Positions 52,905 through 62,095 of a stretch of DNA of 64,000 nt are shown one piece after another. The stretch's first letter is position 1; each line of letters opens with the position of its first letter. The notes beneath the pieces are model-generated. The model worked only from the letters and a program-made list of their open reading frames with translations, searched no databases and had not been told where the DNA came from. Source of the stretch: JBBRGK01 sp036741355 (GTDB lineage Bacteria; Chloroflexota; Dehalococcoidia; CAUJGQ01); contig DAINSK010000003.1 in assembly GCA_036741355.1 (NCBI GenBank), positions 91,406-155,405 of the forward strand, given 5' to 3'. The translations under genes and the position numbers were made by a program.

Positions 52905-54107
52905 GTGGCGTCCCTGGCGCTTGAAGGAATAAAGGTACTCGACCTTTCTCGCCTTGCTCCCGGTCCCTATTGCACAATGCTCCTCGGCGATCTTGGCGCC
53001 GACGTGCTCCTGATCGAAGAAGCAGGGGGCGGGTCATCCCGCCGCGCCGGCTCCATGCCCGGCCGCGCCGGCGGATCCGAGGCGGCTGAGCGGGCCGCCG
53101 CATATAACGCGCTCGGCCGCAACAAGCGCAGCATCGGGCTGAACCTCAAGAATGAGCAGGCCCGTCAAGTCTTTTACGACCTCTGCAGGGACGCGGACGT
53201 GGTGCTGGAGGGCTTTCGTCCAGGGGTTGTCAAGCGACTGGGTGTCGATTATGAAACCATTTCGGCCATTAACCCCCGCATCGTCTACTGCTCGCTTTCG
53301 GGATACGGCCAGACTGGGCCCTACTCCCAGGTGGTCGGACACGACATCAACTACATCTCGATCGCCGGCGCACTCGGCGCGATTGGCTGGCCGAACACTC
53401 CTCCGGCGATCCCGCTAAACCTACTCGCTGATTTCGCCGGGGGCGGCCTGCAGGCCGCTTTCGCAATCGTGGTCGCTCTGCTCGCGCGCAATCGGATTGG
53501 CCACGGCCAGTACGTAGACATTGCGATGTCGGACGGAGTCATCTCCCTCCTCGCGTCGGCCGCCAGCGGCTTCTTCGGCAGCGGCCTTGTGCCGCGACGA
53601 GGGCAGCACACCCTGAACGGCGCCGTCCCCTATTTCAACGTCTACGAAACGGCAGACGGCAAATGGTTCAGCATTGGGGCGATCGAACCGTGGTTCTACG
53701 CCAATCTGTGCAAAGTTCTCGGCTGTGAGCAGTACACGGATTACCAACATGACCAGTCAAAATACGCCGAGATCAAGGCGTATTTCAGCGAGCAGTTCAA
53801 GACCAGGACCCGCGACGAGTGGTTCCGCGTCCTCACCGAAGTCGACATCTGCGCCGCGCCTGTCTATTCACTGGACGAGGTCTTCGAAGACCCGCACAAC
53901 AGGTTCCGGCAGATGCAGGTCGAAGTTGAACATCCGAAGTTCGGTAAGGTTAAGCAGGTGGGGATCGGCACGAAATTCTCTGAAACCCCGGGAAAAGTGC
54001 GAAGCACAGCGCCGATGAACGGTCAGCATACCGACGAAGTTCTACGCGGCTTGGGAATGGACGAAGACCGCATCACTCGTCTGCGCGCGGAAGGCGGTAT
54101 TGCGTGA
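52905..54107 (+). CDS. CoA-transferase family III, AMACR-like racemase
   Basis: The 400-aa protein has the family III fold. The AMACR catalytic pair is present: His in VVGHDINYI (H126-type) and Asp in LLADFAGGG (D156-type). This suggests alpha-methylacyl-CoA racemase activity (epimerising 2-methyl-branched acyl-CoA) over CoA transfer. The GTG at 52905 has AAAGGAGG 7 nt upstream; an ORF extension of 41 codons is rejected. No fatty-acid operon is adjacent. Confidence 0.88.
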   Translation: MASLALEGIKVLDLSRLAPGPYCTMLLGDLGADVLLIEEAGGGSSRRAGSMPGRAGGSEAAERAAAYNALGRNKRSIGLNLKNEQARQVFYDLCRDADVVLEGFRPGVVKRLGVDYETISAINPRIVYCSLSGYGQTGPYSQVVGHDINYISIAGALGAIGWPNTPPAIPLNLLADFAGGGLQAAFAIVVALLARNRIGHGQYVDIAMSDGVISLLASAASGFFGSGLVPRRGQHTLNGAVPYFNVYETADGKWFSIGAIEPWFYANLCKVLGCEQYTDYQHDQSKYAEIKAYFSEQFKTRTRDEWFRVLTEVDICAAPVYSLDEVFEDPHNRFRQMQVEVEHPKFGKVKQVGIGTKFSETPGKVRSTAPMNGQHTDEVLRGLGMDEDRITRLRAEGGIA

Positions 54108-54230
54108 GTGTGCTTACATGTCTGCCAAGCGGAACGTGGCAATCAGGTTAAGGAACCAAAGGGAGTAACGAAACTGTAAAAACGGAGGAAAGGGCACTTC
54201 AACCGTTCTACCAGCCCCAGATTTCCTCTG

Positions 54231-54253
54231 AGAGCCGCTCTCAGCGGGCTTTT
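54231..54253 (+). terminator. Possible terminator after the racemase gene
   Basis: GAGAGCC-GCT loop CTC AGC-GGGC is a short stem with one mismatch followed by TTTT. It lies 124 bp after the racemase stop. The 295-bp region to rlpA otherwise holds no gene. Confidence 0.4.
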
Positions 54254-54414
54254 GCCGGTTGGACTTAGCCCGAGGCTCGCCCGTATCCTTGGCAAGTCGT
54301 GCCACCGGGACCGCTTTGCCGCTTAGGCTAGCGGTCTCTTAGTGACCAGCATTTGTAGCGGAGGCGAACTTAGCAGACAAGACCATACGCAACAATCAGT
54401 CAGTGGGGGACTAC

Positions 54415-55130
54415 ATGCAGAAGCACCTCGCTGTGGCTCTCGTCGCCGCGCTAACCTTGTCAGGCCTTACTGCCGGACGGGCGTTTGCCGATCACGAGAT
54501 CGTCGCGCAGCCGGGCGACACTATGCAAAGCAATTCAGAACAGGGCGATATATCCAGCTATTCCGCGGCTTCTGGACCGGCGACTGGTTTCACGCTGCCC
54601 ATTCTGATCGGGCCGAGCTCTCCCGATTCACCGCCGGGAATCGGATTCTCCTCCCCGGAATTATCAGATGACGCTGTAATACCAGGACGGCCAATTCAAT
54701 TTGGAATCGCGACCTGGTATGGTCCGGGGTTCGACGGCAACCTGACGTATTGTGGAGACGTTTATGACGAAGCGGCGTACACAGCCGCCAGCAACACGCT
54801 GCCGTGCGGCGCAGTCGTCATCGTCACCAACCAGGACAACGGCGCGAGCGTGCGCGTAAGAATCAACGATCGCGGCGGTTTTGGAAGCACCGTCATTCTG
54901 GATCTGTCCCGCGCGGCGTTTGGAACCATCGCTTCCAACGGGTCNNNNNNNNNNNNNNNNNNNNNNNNNNNNNNNNNNNNNNNNNNNNNNNNNNNNNNNN
55001 NNNNNNNNNNNNNNNNNNNNNNNNNNNNNNNNNNNNNNNNNNNNCCGTCATTCTGGATCTGTCCCGCGCGGCGTTTGGAACCATCGCTTCCAACGGGTCG
55101 GGCGTGATCAACGTCATGGTCTCCCAGTAA
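54415..55130 (+). CDS. rlpA: RlpA-like double-psi beta-barrel protein, split by an assembly gap
   Basis: The secreted protein has a signal peptide (about 1-25, ending RAFA), a low-complexity spacer and an RlpA barrel: GIATWYGPGFDGNLTYCGDVYDE, TAASNTLPCGAVVIVTN, RVRINDRGGFG, ILDLSRAAFG. The family includes lytic transglycosylases and expansin-like wall binders; here His-Asp are kept at IND. The 100-N gap lies within the C-terminus, but identical 55-bp copies sit on both sides. Merging them restores an in-frame 186-aa protein. The ATG at 54415 has GGGGGA 4-9 nt upstream; the GTG at 54403 does not. Confidence 0.87.
54890..55099. other. Assembly gap (N54945-55044) with 55-bp flanking overlap
   Basis: The 55 bases before the Ns (54890-54944) are identical to the 55 after (55045-55099). 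This is exactly what two contigs sharing a k=55 de Bruijn overlap look like when scaffolded with 100 Ns. The gap is almost certainly of zero true length. Confidence 0.92.
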
Positions 55131-55161
55131 CGTCGGACGGAGGCAATTGAGGGACCAACAA

Positions 55162-55202
55162 GGCACGGTCGGGGCGTTGTCGCCCCGACCGTGCCTAGTT
55201 TT
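55162..55202 (+). terminator. Strong intrinsic terminator after rlpA
   Basis: A perfect 15-bp stem (GGCACGGTCGGGGCG / CGCCCCGACCGTGCC, loop TTGT) is followed by TAGTTTT. It ends the plus-strand rlpA transcript. Confidence 0.9.
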
Positions 55203-55237
55203 CTGCGACCGTTCGTAATCGCGGCTGACGCAGCCGA

Positions 55238-55861
55238 TCAGCGGAAACCCGAGAGTGCCCTCGTCACATCCGACAGCGCCGAGGCCGGCGCTCGGAACAG
55301 GAAGATGCCCGGAGCAAACGCATCGCCGCTCTGCACAAAGAGCGACAAAAGGACGCAAAACACGGCGAAGCCCAAAAACGTCGCCGCGATGACGTGCCCG
55401 GGCTGAGCCTCGACCGAAACCTGGATGCCAATGTCCATGAGCAGGAACATGAGCGCGAAGGACGCGAGACCGATGCCGAGGTTCACGCCCGGGATGAACA
55501 TGATCAGGCTCAGGGCAACCGGTATGGTGGCAAGACTGCACGCCCGGATCATTCGCTCAACATTCGCCGTATACCGGAAGACGTACACGAGGACCCCGTA
55601 TGCGACGAGAACCCAGACGACCCAGAAGCCGAATGCGATCAATGACCCTAATAACGCCGACTGCCAGAAAACTTTCGCTTTATCGCCGTAGCCTTGCGTC
55701 AGCCACCAAATCCAGCCGCCGAGGCCGCACAAGAAAAACGATATGACGGCAATGACCAGCGCTGGGATAGTTCCGGCCAGATCGTCTCTGGCTTCTTCAA
55801 ATACGGTTGTATCGAGACGTACGAGCCTGACCAGTCGGTCTACGATAACTTGTGGATCCAT
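55238..55861 (-). CDS. Yip1-domain membrane protein
   Basis: The 207-aa protein has a short cytoplasmic N-terminus (LDTTVFEEARDDLAGTIPA) and five membrane helices typical of bacterial Yip1-domain proteins. Function in bacteria is unknown. It is preceded by a 165-bp noncoding segment and followed by the rlpA terminator. Confidence 0.8.
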   Translation of the reverse strand: MDPQVIVDRLVRLVRLDTTVFEEARDDLAGTIPALVIAVISFFLCGLGGWIWWLTQGYGDKAKVFWQSALLGSLIAFGFWVVWVLVAYGVLVYVFRYTANVERMIRACSLATIPVALSLIMFIPGVNLGIGLASFALMFLLMDIGIQVSVEAQPGHVIAATFLGFAVFCVLLSLFVQSGDAFAPGIFLFRAPASALSDVTRALSGFR

Positions 55862-56026
55862 CCGCGAAGGCCTCCTACCGATGATAAATTCACATAATCA
55901 CGAAACAAGGCTCAGATACGAGGGGCCGAGTGTTGATTGAATCTGGCGCATAATACCATGTTTTGACAGCGTTTCGCCGCTCCCCGAGCCGAGAAATTCT
56001 CACCATGAGTGAGATCGTAGTACGTC

Positions 56027-56788
56027 TCACCCGAGTGGCGACTTGCCGGGAGTTCCGGGGCCGCGTGGCAGCGCTCGGGGAGTAGCACTGGTTTTAAGAA
56101 CCAACAGCAACCGGGCGTCGATGGCAAGGGCGTGGTTCCCAAGGTTGAAAACCGCCGGTGTGCTGCCGCCGCACACCCGAATCGCATTCCTTGCAGCAGA
56201 CAGCTCATCCTCCAGACGGGAGCCTTTGACGAACGCCGCAACCCCTCCTTTGCGGGCGAATGGCAGTGCCAACTCTGCTAGCGCCGGCAGCGGCGCGACG
56301 GCGCGGGCGAGCACGACGTCGAATCGCCCCCTCAAGTCGGACCGGTGTGCGGCATCCTCCGCCCGCGCGTTCACAACATGCACGTCGGTCAGATTCAGCC
56401 GCTCAACAACCAAAGAGAGAAAAGCGGCCTTTTTGCGCGTAGCTTCGAGGAGAGTCAGGCGAAGGCCGGGCCAGGCAATCTTCGACGGTATCCCAGGGAA
56501 GCCGGCCCCAGACCCGATGTCGATAACGGCTTCTGTTCCGTCGAGGAACCCCTGTTTAGAGAGTACAGCCCCCACAGCCAGCGATTCGACGAAATGGCGT
56601 TTCTGAACCCCTTCCCAGTTAAGTACGCTCGTCAGGTTGAATTGCGCCCCCTGTGCCGCCAAGAGGTCGTAGTAGCAGCTGAATGCTTCGAGCGCGGCAG
56701 CGTCCAGCCCGATGCTAAGCCGTTCTGCGCCGGTTATCAGTGTGCTGAGCAGCCGTTCGCCGGCAACCTGGCTTCGTTGACACCCCAT
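56027..56788 (-). CDS. rsmG: 16S rRNA m7G527 methyltransferase RsmG (GidB)
   Basis: The 253-aa SAM-dependent methyltransferase has NLTSVLNWEGVQKRHFVESLAV, SAM loop VIDIGSGAGFPGIPSKI, and LLEATRKKAAFL followed by VNARAEDAA and DVVLARAVAPL. It methylates G527 of 16S rRNA. The ATG at 56788 has GGGAGG 6 nt upstream; the ORF extends 125 codons further without family similarity, which is rejected. Confidence 0.94.
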   Translation of the reverse strand: MGCQRSQVAGERLLSTLITGAERLSIGLDAAALEAFSCYYDLLAAQGAQFNLTSVLNWEGVQKRHFVESLAVGAVLSKQGFLDGTEAVIDIGSGAGFPGIPSKIAWPGLRLTLLEATRKKAAFLSLVVERLNLTDVHVVNARAEDAAHRSDLRGRFDVVLARAVAPLPALAELALPFARKGGVAAFVKGSRLEDELSAARNAIRVCGGSTPAVFNLGNHALAIDARLLLVLKTSATPRALPRGPGTPGKSPLG

Positions 56789-56909
56789 TCGAGGCCTCCC
56801 TACTATGGATATAAGGGGAAGCGTTTTCTCACCGTAGCATGGGGGGTGCGGCTTATTGCTATCAGACCAATCGAGCTTGTTTTCATCTGCCGGCAATCTG
56901 GAGGATTGA

Positions 56910-57713
56910 GTGGTTAAACAGAGTCCCGCCGCGACGATGTCGCTGGCGGAAGCCGCGGCGAAGTACGTGGCAACGCTGGATGTAACGAAGGCGCAGGCAG
57001 CGCAGCCCAGCATTTCCCGGTTCGTACAGTGGCTTGGAGCGGACCGCATCATCTCGAACATCAAGAGCCTCGACGTCGAGCGGTTTGTCGAGGAGTCGGC
57101 GGGCCGGGGGGGTAGCCTGGGGAGAAACGTCGAACACGTCCGCAAGTTCCTTGCGTATCTCAAGAAGACCGGTCAGACGGACGTGAACCTCAGTACCGCG
57201 ATCAAGTTGAAACGGCCAGAGGCGGTGCCGACGGGCTACGTCGATCCCAACCAGATCCAGATGACGAAGGAAGGCTACGAATCTCTTAAGCGCGAACTCG
57301 ACCAACTGCATGCGAAACGCCCGGAGATCGCCGAGGCGTTACATCTTGCGATGGCCGACAAGGACTTTCGCGAAAATGCTCCTTTGGACGCCGCCCGGGA
57401 TCAGCAGGCCCACGTCGAGGCGCAGATCCGTCGTGTCGAGCAGATGATTAAGAACGCGGTGATCGTCGATGGCACCGGCGGAGTCGCTGGGGCGGTTCGC
57501 GTTGGTAGCGCGGTGAAAGTGACGAATCTGGTGACCAATCAACAACAACAGTACAAGATCGTCAGCCCCAGCGAAGTAAATCCGCGCGAGGGAAAGATTT
57601 CCATCGTCTCGCCCGTCGGCAAGGCGCTCGTCGATCATCTCCAAGGCGACGAGGTTTCGGTGAACGTACCCGCGGGCGTCGTCAAGCTTCGTGTCGATTC
57701 CGTGGACAACTAG
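56910..57713 (+). CDS. GreA with N-terminal integrase-type SAM-like domain
   Basis: The 267-aa protein begins with a helical domain of about 105 aa resembling the core-binding (SAM-like) domain of tyrosine recombinases (AAAKYVATLDVTKAQ, VERFVEESAGRGGSLGRNVEHVRKFLAYLKK). From about 115 it is a full Gre factor with a coiled coil and FKBP-like domain (VGSAVKVTNLVTNQQQQYKIV). The tip keeps D152 and E155 (KDFRENAPLDAA), matching E. coli D41/E44, so transcript cleavage is expected. No recombinase catalytic residues exist. The GTG start has GGAGG 5 nt upstream. Confidence 0.87.
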   Translation: MVKQSPAATMSLAEAAAKYVATLDVTKAQAAQPSISRFVQWLGADRIISNIKSLDVERFVEESAGRGGSLGRNVEHVRKFLAYLKKTGQTDVNLSTAIKLKRPEAVPTGYVDPNQIQMTKEGYESLKRELDQLHAKRPEIAEALHLAMADKDFRENAPLDAARDQQAHVEAQIRRVEQMIKNAVIVDGTGGVAGAVRVGSAVKVTNLVTNQQQQYKIVSPSEVNPREGKISIVSPVGKALVDHLQGDEVSVNVPAGVVKLRVDSVDN

Positions 57714-57788
57714 CCGAGGAACTCAAACAGATGCCGCTCCGAACGTTAGCAGCGATTTAACGGAGGTTTAACGCATCGGGCGGCTCGA

Positions 57789-59363
57789 CTATCTACCATA
57801 AGCCAGTGCCCGGGATGTAGAGATCGTTATCTCAAGGGCCGGTCCGGGTGTAGTGGTGGCGGGGACAGGGGACGGACCGGCCCTTCCCGAGGCGCAACAC
57901 ACTATGGCCGCGACCCGGCCCCTGTCATTAACAACCGACCCCGATCCCCCCGAAGAGCGCGGCGGGACCCGGGTGAGCCGCCGCCGCCTNNNNNNNNNNN
58001 NNNNNNNNNNNNNNNNNNNNNNNNNNNNNNNNNNNNNNNNNNNNNNNNNNNNNNNNNNNNNNNNNNNNNNNNNNNNNNNNNNNNNNNNNTGGCCGCGGCT
58101 GACCCTCAATACCACCGGATCGTTGGTCGACTGCGTGGTTCCCGGCGCCGGCTGTTGGCCAAGCACAGTGCCCAGAGGCTGATCTGACGGAACAAGCTCC
58201 ACGACGACCTTGAGACCCTCAGCCTGAAGCTGACGGGCAGCCTGATCGAGCCGAGTGCTGGTCACCTGCGGCACACCGGCAGTCGTTGCTGAGCCATCGC
58301 GACTTGGCAATATCACGACCAATAAGACAATCAATACAGCCAAGAGCGCCGCCAGCAGCAAGGACAGCGGCCAAAATAGACCGCTCGATCCCGGCAACGC
58401 CCGATCGGCGACGACCGGCACTGGCGAAACCACGGGACGCTGCCAAACCTGCGTCGCATCCGCCCCCTGACGGGAGATCCGTTCGGTCGTGCCGAGCGGC
58501 GGATGCCCTTGAATATATGCGCGAAGGGCTCCCGCGAGCTCTCCGGCGGTTGAGTACCGGTCCTCCCGATTGCGCGCCAGGGCGCGCATGACGATTGCTG
58601 CTAGAGCGGGCGCGACATTCGGATTGGCGTCGCGAAGAGGGCGTGCGTCGGCTACCAGCCTACGCGTGGCAAGCGCGGTCAGGTTAGGCGCCTCGAAGGG
58701 CAGGGCGCCGCTTAACATCTGGTACAGTACGGTCCCAAGCGAATACACGTCGGCGCGGCCGTCAAGCGGCAACCCTTCGAGCTGTTCGGGCGCGACGTAG
58801 CCGGCGGTGCCGCTGACAGTGGCGGTCAGCGCCGCGGTTGCCGCGACTGACTGGGAGATTCCGAAATCAACAAGCTTTGGATGCCTGGCGACGTCAATCA
58901 ACACGTTCTGCGGCTTAACGTCACAATGCACGAGGCCGTGATCATGGCCGTAAGCGAGGGCATCTGCCATCGCCACCGCGATCGGTAACGCCTGCTCGGG
59001 CGGCAGCGGTGCGCGCGTGTCGATAACCTCTTTCAGGCTTCCGCCCGGCACATACTCCATCACAATGTACGGCCAACCCGCGAAAACGCCCGCGTCGTAC
59101 GTACCGACGATGCCGGGGTGAGACAGGGAGGCTGCGGCGCGGGCCTCGCGCAGGAACGCGGCGCGATCGCGCTCGCTGTCGCCGATCTGTTGATTGAGGA
59201 CCTTGATCGCCACGTCTCGGTCCAGCAGCGTATCGCGACCGCGATACACGGTCGCCATGCCGCCGTAGCCGACGATCTCACCGACCGCATAGCGGTCGGC
59301 GAGGTCGACGCCGGGCATAATCCTGTCCGGTTGATTGGTGGTCGAGTCCGGTCGCTGAACCAT
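57789..59363 (-). CDS. pknB: PknB-like Ser/Thr kinase with PASTA domain, interrupted by a gap
   Basis: Kinase motifs are in order: VGYGGMATVYRG P-loop, VAIKVL lysine, catalytic loop HGLVHCDVKPQN, DFGIS, APEQ. A membrane helix (LSLLLAALLAVLIVLLVVIL) and at least one extracellular PASTA domain follow. The catalytic loop reads HCD instead of HRD, so it is a non-RD type kinase. The 100-N gap (57990-58089) lies in or after the PASTA region, and sequence 57789-57989 may be the true C-terminus or out of frame. Regulation of wall growth by muropeptide sensing is known for the family. Confidence 0.87.
   Translation of the reverse strand: MVQRPDSTTNQPDRIMPGVDLADRYAVGEIVGYGGMATVYRGRDTLLDRDVAIKVLNQQIGDSERDRAAFLREARAAASLSHPGIVGTYDAGVFAGWPYIVMEYVPGGSLKEVIDTRAPLPPEQALPIAVAMADALAYGHDHGLVHCDVKPQNVLIDVARHPKLVDFGISQSVAATAALTATVSGTAGYVAPEQLEGLPLDGRADVYSLGTVLYQMLSGALPFEAPNLTALATRRLVADARPLRDANPNVAPALAAIVMRALARNREDRYSTAGELAGALRAYIQGHPPLGTTERISRQGADATQVWQRPVVSPVPVVADRALPGSSGLFWPLSLLLAALLAVLIVLLVVILPSRDGSATTAGVPQVTSTRLDQAARQLQAEGLKVVVELVPSDQPLGTVLGQQPAPGTTQSTNDPVVLRVSRGXXXXXXXXXXXXXXXXXXXXXXXXXXXXXXXXXXRRRRLTRVPPRSSGGSGSVVNDRGRVAAIVCCASGRAGPSPVPATTTPGPALEITISTSRALAYGR
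57990..58089. other. Assembly gap (100 N) in the kinase gene
   Basis: No identical flank was seen on either side, so the true length is unknown. The flanks are extremely G+C-rich repeats (CCGCCGCC, CCGCGGCT) which often break short-read assemblies. Additional PASTA domains may be missing. Confidence 0.7.
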
Positions 59364-59468
59364 TCTCACTCACTGTAACCCACAGAGCCGCTGTCACCTG
59401 GGAAACGGCCAAGACGATGCTAAGATCGAAATACTAGAAATCCTGCCGGAACGGTTCGAATCACGATA

Positions 59469-60740
59469 ATGGTACTGCTGGGCCGCGGTCGCGAACTGTT
59501 CCTCCTCTTGCTTGTCTTTTGCTTTCTCGGGGTAGCTCTCGTCTCGCTGGGACAGTCAGTCCCGGGCCACAGGTCGGACGCAATTGACGCGGGCTTGGTG
59601 TTTTGCGTTCTATTCCTGACGGCCCATTTCGCACTCTGCCTGCTGAGCCCCGAATCGGACCAAGTCCTGCTGCCCGTTGCGAGCCTGCTCTCCGCGATCG
59701 GAATCGTTTTCGCCTTGCGGCTGGCACCGTCCGGTTCCCTGGCACACAAACAGTTGATCTGGCTGGGGACCGGCCTGGCGCTAATGCTCGTGACCGTGAA
59801 GGCAATCGAGCACTACGCCGTGCTGCGCGATTACAAATACCTGGCCGCGTGTACTGGAATTGGTCTAATGGGCATTACGGCGGTAGTTGGTAAGGAGATC
59901 AACGGATCGCGGCTGTGGCTGGGCGCGGGTGGCTTCTACTTTCAGGTCACCGAAGCGATGAAGCTTTTGCTGGTGCTATTTTTAGCCGGCTACCTTGCCG
60001 ACCGGCGCTTGATGCTGGCAGCGGTCAGCAGGCGATGGCGCAGCTTTCGGGTGCCGACGCTGCCCTACCTGGTGCCGCTGGTCATAATCTGGGGCTTCAC
60101 GCTCGCACTGATGGCCTGGCAACACGACCTCGGGGCCATGCTGCTGCTCATGGGTGTTACGCTGCTGATGCTCTACGTCGCCACCGGGCGATGGGCATTT
60201 GTCGGCGCCGGCCTTGCAATCGTCGTACTCAACCTCTTTGTCGCGTACCACGCCTTTGGCTACGTCCGGGTCCGTATAGACCTCTGGCTGCACCCGCTTA
60301 CGCAGATACACGGCGCCGGCTACCAGATTGCGCAGTCGATCTTCGCGTTTGCCGGTGGCGGCATCTTGGGCACCGGGCTTGGTCGAGGATATCCGGGCTT
60401 GATCCCGGTCGTGCAAACCGACTTCATCTTCGCAGCCATAGGCGAGGAGCTCGGCACCGCCGGCGCCTTCGCGATCGTGGGCGTCTACGTGGTCATGGCC
60501 TTTCGCGGCCTGCGGATTTCCGTGCGCCAGCCCGCGGATTACGGCATGCTGCTTGCGGTTGGAATTACCGCCATCCTCGCGGTTCAATCGCTGATCATCA
60601 TGGCTGGGAATATGGCCTTAATCCCGATTACCGGGATTACCTTGCCGTTCATCAGCTACGGCGGATCGTCGATCGTCGTCAACTTTATCCTGATCGGCTT
60701 CCTGCTGCGGCTGTCCACGTCGCGGCCGCCTCCGGGGTGA
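59469..60740 (+). CDS. SEDS-family peptidoglycan polymerase (FtsW/RodA)
   Basis: The 423-aa protein has about 10-12 membrane helices with SEDS motifs: AWQHDLGAMLL, VQTDFIFAAIGEELG and ITLPFISYGGSS. SEDS proteins polymerise lipid II into glycan strands and work with a class B PBP. It is encoded opposite to the adjacent PBP2, fhaA, fhaB and kinase genes, unlike their usual colinear order. RodA versus FtsW cannot be decided from sequence. Confidence 0.92.
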   Translation: MVLLGRGRELFLLLLVFCFLGVALVSLGQSVPGHRSDAIDAGLVFCVLFLTAHFALCLLSPESDQVLLPVASLLSAIGIVFALRLAPSGSLAHKQLIWLGTGLALMLVTVKAIEHYAVLRDYKYLAACTGIGLMGITAVVGKEINGSRLWLGAGGFYFQVTEAMKLLLVLFLAGYLADRRLMLAAVSRRWRSFRVPTLPYLVPLVIIWGFTLALMAWQHDLGAMLLLMGVTLLMLYVATGRWAFVGAGLAIVVLNLFVAYHAFGYVRVRIDLWLHPLTQIHGAGYQIAQSIFAFAGGGILGTGLGRGYPGLIPVVQTDFIFAAIGEELGTAGAFAIVGVYVVMAFRGLRISVRQPADYGMLLAVGITAILAVQSLIIMAGNMALIPITGITLPFISYGGSSIVVNFILIGFLLRLSTSRPPPG

Positions 60741-60747
60741 GACGGTT

Positions 60748-61185
60748 CTAAACCGCCAGACGAAAAGAGAATCGTCCCACCTGGATCATGTCGCCTTCCG
60801 CGACCGGCAGCGGCGAAGAAACGCGCCGGTCGTTTACCCAGGTGCCATTCGTGCTATCGAAGTCTTCCGCCCACCAACGGCCATCGCGGTAGATGATCGC
60901 CGCGTGACGGCCCGAAACCGTCTTGTCTGGAATGACGACCTGGTTGTCGCTATCGCGGCCAATGCTGGCGGCGCCCTCAATCGGTATCCGCTGACCCCGC
61001 TTTAATATCTCGTGGGGACCTTCGACGACGACCAAAAAGGCCCGTCCGATATTGCCCTTTCTCGCCGGCGCCGCGGTTGAGAAGTCCTTCCACACACCGC
61101 GAAGGACCACCGCTAGAAAAATGTAAAGCAGCGCAAGCACGGTCAGGCGCACGAGCACGAGAACGGCGTCGTTCAGAGCACCCAC
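60748..61185 (-). CDS. fhaB: FHA-domain membrane protein (FhaB-like)
   Basis: The 145-aa protein has one N-terminal membrane span (about 8-30) and a C-terminal FHA domain with the phosphothreonine-binding motifs GRDSDNQVVIPDKTVSGRHA and STNGTWVND. It binds Thr-phosphorylated proteins, most likely made by the nearby kinase. The start is GTG at 61185, 19 bp after the fhaA stop. It likely organises SEDS/PBP activity. Confidence 0.88.
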   Translation of the reverse strand: MGALNDAVLVLVRLTVLALLYIFLAVVLRGVWKDFSTAAPARKGNIGRAFLVVVEGPHEILKRGQRIPIEGAASIGRDSDNQVVIPDKTVSGRHAAIIYRDGRWWAEDFDSTNGTWVNDRRVSSPLPVAEGDMIQVGRFSFRLAV

Positions 61186-61204
61186 CCGTCCGGAATGAAC
61201 GTGA

Positions 61205-62002
61205 TCATTGTGATGATCCGCGTTGCCTAAAACGGAGGCGGAAATGGCCGATGTCGATGAGGTCCCCGTCGCGCAGTGCGACGGTTCCTGCGATCTCTCG
61301 GTCGTTGACCAAGGTGCCGTTCAGGCTCTGCAGGTCCGTAATCGTATAACCGGCGGCGGTAAGATCGATGCGCGCGTGCTCGCGCGAGACTTTGCTGTCA
61401 AGCAACGGCACCGTCACGTCATGGCGTCGCCCGACGATCGCCGGGGTACCGTTCACCGGAAAATCCTGCGCAGTGCGGCCGCTGCCATCCAACACTTCGA
61501 GAATTGCATCGGGCCGGGCTCCCGTAATCGGGTTATCGCGACCGGACATCGCGACAGGCGTACCACTCCGCCGCGAAGCAGCGGAGGCGGATAGCCTTGT
61601 GAAACCACCGGAAATGTCTCCGCGGAGATCAGGACGCGCCGTGAACGCGGCCGTCACGTGCACGCGCCCGGGTCGAACGGACTTGTCGGCGACCAGTCGC
61701 ACGGACGGGGGACGGTTACAGGTCAGATCGCGTTCGGTAATCGTGCGACCGAGATAATCGGCCAATTCGCGTTCGAGCACGCGTCCGGTGTCACCGAAAG
61801 CGGATAGATCATCCGGATGTACGGAAACCTCGTAGCGGTCAGGCGCAAGCACGCGGTCAACCAGACGAACAGCGCGCCGCTCCAACGCCTTGATTAACGC
61901 CGCGGTAAGTTCGAGGGGGCGGAGCTTGTGAGGCGAAAGCGTCCAGGCGGGGCGCTCCAGGATTTCGGCGATGAGCGACTCGAGGCGCGAAAGGGGCTTC
62001 AT
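61205..62002 (-). CDS. fhaA: DUF3662 plus FHA-domain protein (FhaA-like)
   Basis: The 265-aa protein has an N-terminal DUF3662 (LESLIAEILERPAWTLSPHKLRPLELTAALIKALE) and a C-terminal FHA domain (IVGRRHDVTVPLLDSKVSREHARID, SLNGTLVND). FhaA proteins of actinobacteria are targets of PknB and affect cell-wall synthesis. It is upstream of fhaB with 19 bp spacing. Confidence 0.9.
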   Translation of the reverse strand: MKPLSRLESLIAEILERPAWTLSPHKLRPLELTAALIKALERRAVRLVDRVLAPDRYEVSVHPDDLSAFGDTGRVLERELADYLGRTITERDLTCNRPPSVRLVADKSVRPGRVHVTAAFTARPDLRGDISGGFTRLSASAASRRSGTPVAMSGRDNPITGARPDAILEVLDGSGRTAQDFPVNGTPAIVGRRHDVTVPLLDSKVSREHARIDLTAAGYTITDLQSLNGTLVNDREIAGTVALRDGDLIDIGHFRLRFRQRGSSQ

Positions 62003-62095
62003 GTGCCCGCCGTGAACACAGAGTAATCGGCCGAAGTATGCTCTGCCGTTCCGGTCCGATTATACCATCCGGACCGGCTGCTTCTGTTCCGGCGT

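Noticed and set aside
54108..54402. c-di-AMP riboswitch call before rlpA
   Set aside because: The conserved ydaO core could not be aligned on either strand; kept only as a low-interest observation.
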